From: Nymphaea colorata
Lineage: Eukaryota > Streptophyta > Magnoliopsida > Nymphaeales > Nymphaeaceae
NCBI RefSeq assembly: GCF_008831285.2
Contig: NC_045146.1
Location: forward strand, 12,331,149-12,395,148
Length of the DNA stretch: 64,000 bases
Direction: 5' to 3'
The notes beneath the pieces were generated by a model. That model worked only from the letters and a program-made list of their open reading frames with translations. It was not told where the DNA came from and did not search any database. Every line of letters begins with the position of its first letter. The stretch's first letter is position 1. This document shows positions 1 to 11,500 of the stretch, piece after piece. The position numbers and the translations under genes were made by a program.

Positions 1-2406
1 TAAGTATATTACACATGAGAACTCAAAATCCAGAATCAGCCCATGAGACCTTCATCTTCGGCCCGATCCATTTGAATCCTCACTTGGGAACCAGGCGGGT
101 AAGCCAGATCCCAGACCCAGATCTGGAACTCGATCATCGGGTCCAAATCCAACAACTTGTCAAGAAAAGAAAAGGGATTAGTTGGTCGGTGACGCGTTAG
201 TTATGCATCTTTTTCTTTGTTGGAACGAATATGATATCTTCCTGTATAAAATGCCTCGTAAAAAATAAAATTTTTCAAGAATTTCTTTTTTCAAGTATAT
301 GTAGGGTGAGGAGGGGATATACAACCAATTAGAGTCAAAATGTTTAATTTTGTTTATAGAATTAAGAAATTGAAACATGAAATTTTGATTCTGCTTTCAG
401 TTCACGAGGAATTATGTTTTTAGAAATTTCGTCCTTGAATTAAAATTTCAAATCATCAAACACCCTCTAAGGTGTCATACATTTATTGCAAATTTAAAGA
501 AGTAGTACTCATGGTAATTGAATCAACGACCGAACTATAAACTCCTCTTAAAAGGTACACCTAAAATTAAGACTTTTTCTCCCTCATCAAACCAAAACCT
601 ATCCAACTTGTTTAGCTCATCCTCACCTGAACAGCGAAATCGACTTCTGGAAATTTGTAGACATGGAAAAGAAATCTTCTGATAAGTTATCCCCAAAGAC
701 AGGGATACATTATCTCTGGTTAAAACCGGCCGGCCCTAGCAGGATATAGATGATGAAACGGTAATGGTATGACAAGAGGAAAGCAACCCGCCAATAATGG
801 AGTCAAAGTTCAACCCAAATTCAAAGGGCTTCCCCTCTTTCCCACCATCAATCAATCCACTCACTCTTTTCTCATCGACTTCCTCTTTTCGGAAAAAGAA
901 AAAAAGAAGAAGGGTTGGACAACTATTTTACCAAATCATGCAAACAAACGCGTTTGCCGGTACTTAGCTCTTGACCTTTTCGCTTCTTTGGTTGGACTTG
1001 AAAACAGTTTAAGTCTTAATATATATTTTTTTTTTTAAGAACCGTGTTGGGTTTTTGCCTTGATTCTAGTCCAGCTTAAGATTTGAAACCTGTTGTTACT
1101 GTAAAAAGAGTAAGATGTAGAGAATATGAATGAAACCGGAATTGTTTTTGAATCCTATAGAAACTTTTTTGGGGGGCATTTGTTTTAAATAATAAACCAA
1201 AAACAGATTAAATTATTGAAAATGAAGAAGAAGATTTGATTCAACAGCTCATCGAAATGAGTTAAGACATTGGATCTTCACGCGGTTCAGAGAGCAGCCA
1301 AGAGCGAATGGATCGGGTCCAAGCGATGGGGGACGGGCCCAGAAGCCGAGTGTTTGGTTAGGTGGGCACCTGTCACGTGTTTAACTAAGAAGGGCGATCG
1401 ACGATGAAGAGATGAGAGAGAGAGGGGCGGTGGTTAAAAGGTGGACGCCAGAAAGGAAAAGGTGGTGGCAGCGCACACGGCAATTTTTTTCGTTCATTTT
1501 TTCATATTAAATAATAAATAGTTTTTTTTTTTAAATAACAGTCTGAATTTTTATTATTAATAAGGGAGGAAGCGGCCGGGGTCTTCTTTGCCGGAAGTCA
1601 GAATTTCTCATCATTTGTTGGCTTTCTTATTTTGGTGGGAGTCTTGACATCATTGGCTGGTGCTTTGGATTTCTGGGCTTCCTGGTTGCCCTGTCGAGGT
1701 GTTGGATGAGATTTTTCTCAGTCGGTGTCGACTTTCAGTTCGTCGTCTGAAAAATTGTGTGGTTATTTTGAGAAGGTTTGAGTTTTTTGATCTTTTTGAG
1801 CTGTTGGTGTTTTTCTTTTTCCCATTTTCATGGTCAGATTCTGTTGGCGTGGTTAGTAATTTACTCGGTTTATTGTAATCGGTTGTTGGGGAATTGAGTT
1901 TTCTTCTTTCTGGTGGGGAGAGTCTTTTTCTCTTTGATCTTTTTGTTTAATTGGGCCCTTTCACTTCGCTTTCATTGCTTCGAGTTCCTGTATTGGGTGA
2001 GTTCCGTCGCTGCTGCTTTGAATTGTTGGATTTGGTGATTTGTTGGGTATCTCGAGATTGTTAGGAATTTGGGCTGTTGGGAAAGTTGATAAATCTCCGA
2101 TTGAATCGCAATTGACGCTCTTCAGAGTTCCTAAATTTTAGTTAAGTCTGCCTTCGCGGTCGGATCTGCGAGATTTCGCATGATTTCTGGGCTTTTCTTT
2201 CCGGTTCTGCATTTGTTGAAACAAAGGAGGAGAGACTGCGGATCAAATTCTGTGGTGTTCGACTTTGCTTGAGCTCTTAGCGACTAAACGTGCTCATCAT
2301 TTGCGACAACTCGGAGGAGAGTGGGATATCGTCAATAATTGAAGTCTGTGGGGTTCAAAACTTGGTCAGAGAACAAGGGCATGCAATTTATGTTTAGGAA
2401 AGAGAT
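1..2406. other. Upstream region and 5' leader of the PP2C gene
   Basis: No protein family was recognised here on either strand. Positions 1-1250 are AT-rich and unremarkable. From about 1260 the sequence becomes more GC-rich. A G-box core CACGTG lies at 1374-1379 and GA-rich tracts at 1410-1440. From about 1590 to 2406 the DNA is T-rich and looks like a long 5' leader, possibly with a leader intron (a GTGAGT-like donor near 1997). The transcription start cannot be fixed by reading alone. Confidence 0.4.
1374..1379. promoter_or_regulatory. G-box (CACGTG) upstream of PP2C
   Basis: A palindromic CACGTG sits about 1.0 kb upstream of the PP2C start codon. In plants this core is bound by bZIP and bHLH factors and, with ACGTGT context as here, can act as an ABA-response element. 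The sequence is seen directly; its function is inferred, and a 6-mer can occur by chance. Confidence 0.3.
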
Positions 2407-5400
2407 ATGGCTGCTGGCGCTGGTCTTTCACCACCATTAACAGTTCTTGAAAGTGGATATGGCAAAGATAATGGAGCTTTCATAGATGGTTCAACTTCAG
2501 AGAATCAACCAATCATGAGGCAACCAAAGGCTGGAAAGCCACCTCGATGTCTTCCTACAATACGCCATTGCGTGAGCACTGCCCGCTTGGCTAATTCAGA
2601 GGACTTGGTGAGTACGCGCATGTTCTTATTTTTTCAGTGCGTTTGATCTGCACCCTTTCGAGATGATATCTCTCATTGAAATAGTCACTATTTCCCTTGG
2701 ACTCACAGTGATATCTGTATGATACTCGTTTACCTTCTAGCCATGCTTGGTCCCTGGCTATTTGTTGGTGTTTATGGTTGTTTAACGGTACAATTAAAGT
2801 CTTTTCGTTTTCTAGGGCCACGTCACTGGATTTCTAATTATCTGCCTACTCGATGTAGTTTATATTATTTTTCCTTTCATTATGTCTTGAATTCATATAA
2901 TACTTCCCAGTCAGTCTCTGAATCCAATAAATTTATTGATGATTTAGTGGTGTAATGCGCCCCAGTTAGGATCTGGATCCAATAAAAGTGCATAACACAT
3001 GCATATCCTCATCTTTCAGGTAGACATAAGCTGCAATAGAGATTTGGAACCATATTTTGAAATGCTTTCAGAGGGAAGAGGGTTTGGGGGGAGCCTCTCT
3101 GAGTTCCCATTTACAGTTTCTCAAGGCTCTCTATTAATGAAGAACACCATGTTATTGCTAATATTGCTTCTTGATACTGATCTAAGAAATCAGAGAAGTT
3201 TCACCAGCTCCACTAATGCTGAAATCAATTATGCATTTGTTACATACTTTTCCCTGTTTTGCTTATATCAACATAGTTTGGTTTTCGTGCATGATTTGGT
3301 TCTCTAGCTTACTGTCTAAGGTATTGGTTGCTTTTTCCCTCATGTGTGTATGTGTGTGAGTGTGTGTTTTTGAACCGGGACTTCTACATAAATGAAGTGG
3401 GATGTCTAAAAATGGAAAGATTCATCTGGATGGATCTGCTAAGTCAAGTAGACATGAATAAAGATGGCTCTAAGTTTACTTATATTAGGACCTTAAATTA
3501 TTAAACAGGTTCTTGCAGCTCTTGTCAACATGTTAATGTGTTATGAACTTTACTTTTTCACGTTCCAAGTGAGCGCTGATGATAGTGGCAGTGTTATTCT
3601 TATGAATTATTTTGACTTGAAGGTTTTTCACGGTTGGCATTGAAGCATATTTTCTGCCCACCTAAACTGAATGCTTTCGTGATGTGCTGTATGTTCTATT
3701 TGCACTGAACGTTGTGAGGCTTTCTAAGTTACATACTGTGATTACAAAATTCTTATGCTCATCAGCCATCTCACTAATTCAGATATTTTCTTGCAGGATG
3801 ATGATGTAGGAAGCTTGATATTGACGCCATCATCTGATGAGAAGGCTAGTTTTCTACCTATATTTCGTTCTGGGAGTTGTAGCGAGATAGGGCCAAAACC
3901 ATATATGGAAGATGAACACATTTGTATTGATAATTTAATCGAGCATATAGGAACTGTAGCAGATTTCCCATCGTCAAGTGCTTTCTATGGGGTGAGTCAA
4001 TGCTAAACCACTATTTGTTTCGTCAGTAGTTGACATTATTTGGAATCTTGGATAATTGAATGCCATCTCTGAATTTCCAGAAAGAGAAAACCGAAAAGCT
4101 AATGAATATCTTGGAAAGGATCTAATTCAATAAGGTAAAAAATAAAATATTGAGTTCACCTTGATGATATTTGATACTGTTCAGATAAATTCACAGGTCA
4201 AACTACAGTCCATCTTTCTTCAACTATTCTTTCTGCTCTTTCAAAACCCATTGAATCGAGGGAACATTTCGCCTTGATGGTGTCTAATATTGCTAGATAA
4301 ATTCATAAGTAAAACTACAATCGATCTTACCTGGACCATTCTTTCTGCTCTTCCAAAGCCCATTGGACCTAGGGAAAGCTTCGAACATGCAAGGTAATCT
4401 CATCAACAACCTCTAATGTTCCAGTGAGGATGGAAAGCCATGAGGAAGACTGGCATGTGGATTTAAGAAAGATTAGCTCAATTGTAAACATCTATGAGTG
4501 GCTTCATGATTAGCATGACACTGCCAATGACACACACCACGGTCCAATTTGATATAACAAAATATGGCTACTGTCAAATTTGGGCACTTGAACCAATATT
4601 ATGTCACCTATTAGAAAAGACCCGGACATATAAATTTTTACTTTTTCGAATGGGTTATACACAGTCCATATGTGTTTAGGCTTCTGAAAGCGTATTGTTT
4701 GCAGCTTATTTTCATTTAGGCAATCATTTGAGTTAAATTGTGGAAGGAATAAGGGAGCTGAGTTGGTATGAGAGGTCAAAATTTTGATAGCTGGCAGCTG
4801 GAGATTTGTTGCTATCATGTTGTTTACCTGTGATAATGATCCTTGTCATTTTTGTATATACTGAAACTTGTTTTTATTGCTGCCCTGATGATTATGCTCG
4901 AAGTGAACAACAGTGAGGAACATAAGATTAATCTTCTGATAAAAACTTCTTCCTGATACAAACTACCTTTTTTTTTTGTTGTTGTTGAATGCATCTTTCT
5001 GTAAACATCCTGCTAACTAAGTCACATGGGTACTTCAGTAAGGTCCACATACCTGTGTCGCCGTACCCGTACCCAAAATGGGTACTTATAGATCCAAACT
5101 GCTTAATTTTACTTTAATTTAATTTTTTTCACCTTACTTTTTATTCTATTCTTTGGATGTGAAAATTCGATTGATGTTCATATTTGGCTAGGGGGCTGCT
5201 TGGTTGTTCATATGTTTAAAGTTTTTCATAGGTTTCTTAAACACACTGCTGCAAGAGCCGCTGATATATATTTTCTATGTTATTTATTTGTTCATGTTGA
5301 TGTATATTCTTTATTTTGATACGTATTTTCTAAGTATTTCTTATTGTTTATATATATATATATACGGCCGTACCCCCGCACCCAAGTTTTTTTGAAAATG

Positions 5401-6668
5401 GTCAGTACCCGTACCCACACCGGTACCCGTACCTATATGACACAGCCTACTAAGTTGTTTATGTTGTGGTTTCAAAAATTATGAGATGAATGAAACAGCA
5501 GAAAACACATTTCCTTCTCAAAGAGAAGGTCTTCTGTGCCACTCTTACATGAAGACACCTTGGTTAGTTGATGGTGCGAGGCTTTAACCTTATTTGCAGG
5601 ATGCTGCCATTATACTTGTATGTGGATCAAAATAGGCACAATATCATCAGTTGCTAAATAGAACCCTGATTGCAACGTGTACATCATTACTTGATTTCAC
5701 ATGCATACAATTGATTCCCACTATTTGCGGTTTTGACCTGTTGATCATGTGGACAGGTATTTGATGGTCACGGTGGTTGTGATGCAGCTGCTTTTGTTAG
5801 AAAGAATATCCTCACGTTTATAGTCGAGGATGCAGAGTTCCCTACATGTATAAACGAAGCAATCAAAAATGCATTTCTGAAAGCTGATAATGTGTTGGCG
5901 AATACGCGCTCTCTCGACAACACCTCTGGAACTACTGCATTGACTGCACTTGCTTTTGGAAGGTAAAAGATCTTGGCCATGAAATTGACAATTTCTTAAT
6001 TTTTCTTTCTATCTGCACCTGCATAGAGACCAACTGTAGTTTTTGCGATTAAAAACGAATTGGACGTCTCACAGTTTCTCTCTCTCTCTCTCTCTCTCTC
6101 TGTGCTCGATAGGACTCTTCTTGTTGCTAATGCTGGTGACTGCCGAGCAGTGCTGGGGAAACGAGGTAAAGCTGTTGAACTGTCGAGGGACCACAAACCC
6201 AATTGTAGCATCGAGAAGCAGAGAATAGAGAGCTTAGGTGCGACTGTTTATGATGGATATTTGAATGGTCAATTATCAGTTTCCAGGGCTCTTGGTGACT
6301 GGCATATGAAGGGCTCAAAAGGTTCTTTTGGCCCTCTGAGTGCAGAGCCTGAATTGCGGACGGCTACCCTCACACATGAAGACGAGTTCTTGATAATGGG
6401 TTGTGATGGACTTTGGGATGTGATGAGCAGCCAGTATGCAGTGACAATGGCTAGGAAAGAGCTCATGCTACATAATGATCCTGAGAGGTGCTCGAGGGAA
6501 CTGGTAAGAGAAGCTCTGAAGCGCAATACATGTGACAACTTGACCGTTGTTGTCATATGTTTCTCAGCTGATCCACCGCCTCGGCTTGAGCCAAAACCTC
6601 TAGTTAGGAGAAGTTTATCAGCAGAGGCGTTGAATTCCCTCAGAGAAGTTTTGGACAGTTATAGTTAA
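2407..6668 (+). CDS. Protein phosphatase 2C (plant PP2C, DBP1/PP2C22-PP2C27-like)
   Basis: Metal-dependent Ser/Thr phosphatase. Four exons join in frame: 2407-2607, 3797-3991, 5757-5962 and 6113-6668, giving 385 aa. Visible PP2C motifs in order are [15 protein letters not shown] (exon 2), VFDGHGG opening exon 3 (residues 133-139), [12 protein letters not shown] running into [13 protein letters not shown] across the last junction, [23 protein letters not shown] and CDNLTVVV near the end. The Asp residues of the ED, DGHGG, GDCRA, DGLWD and DN motifs that bind Mn/Mg are all present, so the enzyme should be active. The N-terminal ~75 residues are variable. No signal peptide or membrane segment is seen. 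The sequence most resembles the Arabidopsis DBP1 group, where some members also bind DNA; that role is only inferred. Its 3' end converges on the canopy-like gene. Confidence 0.95.
4159..4383. repeat. Two-copy tandem duplication in PP2C intron 2
   Basis: Two diverged direct copies of about 112 bp (4159-4270 and 4272-4383) share the order CCTTGATG, AGATAAATTCA, an ACTACA block, ATTCTTTCTGCTCTT and CCCATTG. Both lie wholly in intron 2. Confidence 0.75.
5052..5446. mobile_element. Possible non-autonomous transposon remnant in PP2C intron 2
   Basis: A ~395-bp segment begins CTGTGTC and ends GACACAG. Both ends carry repeated GTACCCGTACCC blocks, with an AT-rich interior. Paired GTACCC-rich ends of this kind occur in dispersed plant repeats (general knowledge, family not certain). 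No convincing target duplication was found, so the borders are provisional. Confidence 0.4.
6077..6100 (+). repeat. (TC)12 microsatellite forming the polypyrimidine tract of PP2C intron 3
   Basis: A pure TC dinucleotide run lies 12 bp before the exon 4 border (AG at 6111-6112). It therefore appears to serve as the polypyrimidine tract of this 150-bp intron. Confidence 0.9.
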
Positions 6669-8134
6669 AGGGATTATATGCATCCAAGAACAGCCTCTTC
6701 TCTAGTATTCCCATTTCATTTATTCCTCTTAGTTTTGGAACAGATTGTCTAAAATGGGGGTTGTGGATTGTATTATCCCCTTCTCTTAACCTTCGTTGAC
6801 AATTAGCTCCATCAAGAGCTAAATTTGTGAATCACGATTTTTTCGGTCCAGATGAATCTGGAAATAACCACACTGTACATGGAGGTTGCACTATTATTTC
6901 AATAGGAAGCGCCATCTTTTCTTCGCTATAGGAGCTGCCCTTTAGGGCAAATGTTCATATTCACCAAAGATGTCGTCTACCTCCTGTCTCATATTTACAC
7001 ATTTCTGTCAGACAAGTTTCTTCTGGAGTGTAGATTTTGGTACAAGTAGTTTCCACCGTCTGAACCAAAGGGAAGTGGTGTTGGAAGAAGTTTTTATGGC
7101 CCCTCACACACTCTCTGGCAAAATTTAAAAACAGAAAATTAAAACTTTTGTTTTTTCTACTGTCTCTATAGGTAGCAGCAGAAACAAATTAATAAAAAAT
7201 GAAAAAATGTAATGAGAAGCTTAAAGACTATTTTTATGATAAATAGCATAACTGTTATAAAATACGAACACAAAAGTAAGCCATATTAAGAGCTATTTGT
7301 AGATTAGGACTTTCTGAAAAGGAACAAACCCACAGTCGACGGCAGTTTTCACAATTTACTTGAGCGTCATTAACGGATCATCAGGCTACTATTAATTTTT
7401 TCAACAATATAGCATGAAGCACGACGAAAAGTTTTTCAAGTCCACGATCCAGCGGGAGTGTTTTTCATTATAACAGGATGTCCTCATGATAGTATGTAAT
7501 TGCATTAGAAACCATAACACAAAATCTTTTATCCAACAGGCAACTCATAAAATGCCACATGAAAATGTCGAGGATCAAGGACTACGGATTCCTCAATTGT
7601 TGGAAGTTTGACTCGGGCAAAATAATCGATAATGCTATTCTGAAGGCTTCGCCATGCACCACGATGAACTGTGCGATGTTTATACTGTGTGATGTTTTCT
7701 GCCATCTTAAAGCAAGAGAGATTCTCGAGTCTGGTGGGGAAAAAATGAATGGCTGCTGTCAATGACACTAGAGCTCTTCTCCACCGAACCTTCCATCAAA
7801 TGACTTGGACTTGCTGTTGGCATTCGATACAATTGAAATGCCGTAGGAAAAAAAAAGACAATGGTTAATTATGTCAAATTTAGTAGGATTAAGAAATGCA
7901 AAGACTTCCTAAGAAAATAGAACCCTCAAATCCATGAGGATGTATACCCTGATATATTCATCCAGGGTGGGACAAAAAGTTGGACCCCTTAAGTCCGACT
8001 TTTTCTCCTTCCATTTTAACACAAAGTTGAAAGAAGAGGTGACCGTGCTTGATGGGTGATTGCACTGCAGAGATGATTTCTTGCAAATGAGAAATTATCT
8101 GGCCCATCAAAACGTACACCAAAGGATGGTCATG
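6669..8134. other. Convergent intergenic region (3' UTRs of PP2C and canopy-like gene)
   Basis: This 1.47-kb gap separates the stop codons of two convergent genes. It should hold the PP2C 3' UTR on the left and the canopy-like 3' UTR on the right. Short open frames at 7529-7768 match no family I know and are treated as UTR. No other gene is seen. Confidence 0.6.
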
Positions 8135-8434
8135 TTACTTCCGAGGTGCTGGTAACCGATACCTTGACTTGCCGCAGTGCTTGCTTAAATCTTCACACAA
8201 AATTCTTCCCACGTTCGATGGTCCCACAGATCCTCGTCTAATCATTTCAGCCAACTGGCAAAAGATTTGGACATGAAGCATAAGATTAATCAGACATGAA
8301 GAAACAATGCATAACTCCATATACTTTGTGGGAACTGTTTATTTAAATTGCAAAAAAGTAGTTTTCTTGGTTTTTACTGTTTAATGTAACTGAAACTCTT
8401 GTACTTGACTGACCAGAAAATTAGAAACTAAGAT

Positions 8435-8520
<86 letters not shown>

Positions 8521-11500
8521 GGTTCACAAACTATATAGGCTAAGTAAATGTGAGAACTACGAACTGGTTATAAGTTATTTGTATCAACTTAATTAATAAG
8601 ATGCCACAACGTAAACATACATTTTCAAAAGAAAGATGGCAATTAGTAGTTTGCTAATTTTATATATGGCACCTTATAAACCACCGATCAAGTTCATTGA
8701 TAGATCATAATTTCTGTACATAGTTTTCGTATTTACTTAATCCACATATTTCATTCACCTTATAGACTAGATGGCATTTTTGCCAGATGCTAGCTGTTTT
8801 TTAGCAAACCTAACTGCACAGATGTACTCAAACTGTTCAAAAGTATAAGCTTCCCCAATAAAAGGAAAAAGAAAAAACCGAGACTTGATGTGCATATTAA
8901 ATCTCATAAAATCACCAAAATCAATGGCCTCAGTCACTTAGGTTGATCATGTAATAGAAGCTGATCTAGACATCAGATTTTGGTTTTGATCAACATAAGT
9001 TTATTTGACAATTAAAAACTAATGAAGTACAGATTCTAAATCTATAAAATGAAAAATCAAGAGCATGAACAAATCGCTCAAAATCCATGAAAACTTGACA
9101 GATCAGAAAATCAAGATTTTTTTGCAAAAGAAAAAATATCTAGAACATGATTTGTAAAAGGAAAACTGTGCCCACTGTTGCATATTTACTAGTTGACATC
9201 AAAGTTATGCTACAAAGCAATTCAAAAAAACCATTCTAGGAGGGAAAATGGGGAAAAGTTTTTGCAACTTACTTCATCTTCTGTTTCTTCCAACAACCTG
9301 CAAAAATCAAGAGATCTAGAATTAAGCACAGTAGTAGGAGTCACTAGAAAGAAGCTATGTTGTTAAAAGCATAGGAAGAACTTAGGCGATGAACAAAGCA
9401 TAGGCTAGACTAGGCGCTTTAAGCTGTACGAAGAAAAAGAAAAATGTAAAAACTGATAAAATTGATAATAAAACTGAAGCATTTCTCAATGGAAAGCCTA
9501 CAATTATCAACTTACAACAATAAAACGATTAAAATATACAATAATACAAAATAATTTAAACATTTCACAAACATGATAATAAACACAATTAAATATTTGA
9601 CAGTTCAAACTTGGAAGTTGAACAACTAAGTTATATAGCACAAAAAAGGACGAGAAAACCTTATAAAAGTAAAATATGAATGCTTTTCAATGTTATAGAT
9701 CATGAAAAATCTTAACATTTCCTAAATGCCAACTGCTAAATTTTTAACTGCAATAAAATCCTAAAGAAAACTAAATTTGCTAATTAGAGGGAACATAAAC
9801 CCTCAATATAAAAGGAGTTCCTGTTAATTTTGCTTCAGTAAAATGGTCTCCTAGTATCATTCTAACAAATAAGAAGGTACCAAGAAAATGACACATATAG
9901 ATGCAAATTAGAAACTCAAAATAACATAAAATATTCAAATTATAATAGTACATGAATTGTAATTGTAACTATAGTGTGCATGCACACACATGCACACACA
10001 CACATATGCTTTTAATGCAAAATCACATGTAACAAAAAAGTGAAAAAAATGAACATAAACAGAAAAAAAATCCTGAAAGAAGAAAAAAGGAATGAGGATT
10101 AGAGAACAAAAGTTTAGGTCGTCGATGAAAAAAACCCTATGCTACTGAGCTCCTAAGTGAGTGTAACCTTCCTATGCAATGTTTCAGGCATTTTCATATG
10201 GCAGGTCACCTAAACAGCCTAAGCTTTTGGCCCAGCCTCAGCGCCTATGTGAGCCTTTGACAGCACAGGTTTGAACTTTGAAGTGATCACTGTATGAGAA
10301 ATAAGAAAAGCGTAGATTAAGACCCAAAAGCTAAGATTAATTTCAATTTTTAACTAAGTAATATGAACTGAAATTTAAAAAGAAAAAAGGAAGGCACGTA
10401 GTGTAAGAATCTTCACAAAGTACTCGTCTCTCCGTATGCAAAACAGATATGTTGAGAAGAGAGGATGAAAGAAGACGATGGAGGAAAGGGAGCAGCCGGC
10501 TTAACTTAGCCCTGGGTTCCTTAATCTTTAATTAAAGAATAACCCTAATAGGGTACAACAGATTTGTACATAAAAAGATAAAAAATTACAAGAGAGCCAC
10601 CGCCTAGTAGCTTTAGGCGTGTGGATATAAGGAGAATGGATCGGGTCTGTTCAGACCCGATCCCCATACGCTAACAGCTCCCCTCAAGTTGTGCATGAGA
10701 TTTGATCATGCACAACTTGTTCTTCAAATCCCAAAAATGCTGCCCTGTGAGACCTTTGGTAAAAAGATCAGCTATCTGTTCATTGGTAGATATATAAGTA
10801 GGCAAGATCTCGGCTTCTTCAACCTTCTGTCGAATGAAATGTTGATCAATCTCTATATGTTTGGTGCGATTATGCAAAATGGGATTGAAAGCAATTTTTA
10901 TCGCACTTTGATTGTCACATAGTAATGATGACCGAACAATAGGAAGATTGAGCTCTCCAAGTAAATGACGTAACCATGACGCTTCAGCCGTCCCTGCAGC
11001 CATTGCTCTATATTCTGCCTCAGTGCTAGATCGTGCAACAGCACGCTGCTTCTTACTGCTCCAACAAATGAGATTAGAATCAAGAAAGAGACAGAAACCT
11101 GAAACTGATCGTCGGTCATCGGGATCGCCTGCCCAGTCGGCATCAGTATATGTATATATGCTATGTCCAAGAGAAACATTGGAACATTTGGTGTAGACTA
11201 GTCCATCTCCAAGAGTAGCTTTGAGATACCGTAGGATCCGCTTAGCAGCATCCATATGTCCTTCAGTGGGTGCATGCATGAACTGAGAAATCTGATTTAC
11301 AGCATATACTATGTCTGGGCGAGTAAAGGTAAGGTATTGTAACATACCAACAATGCTGCGATAGAATGTGGGAGTGGAATATGCAGCAGTTCCATCAGAT
11401 GCAGTCAATTTAGTATTCAGAACACTGGGGGTAGTGATGGGTTTGCAATTAGTCATACCTGCCCTATCCAAAACATCAAGGGTATACTTGTGCTGTGTAA

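Noticed and set aside
7529-7768. 79-codon minus-strand frame downstream of the canopy-like gene, considered as an extra exon
   Set aside because: The canopy-like protein already ends with a stop after its last conserved cysteine at 8135; this stretch is better explained as 3' UTR.
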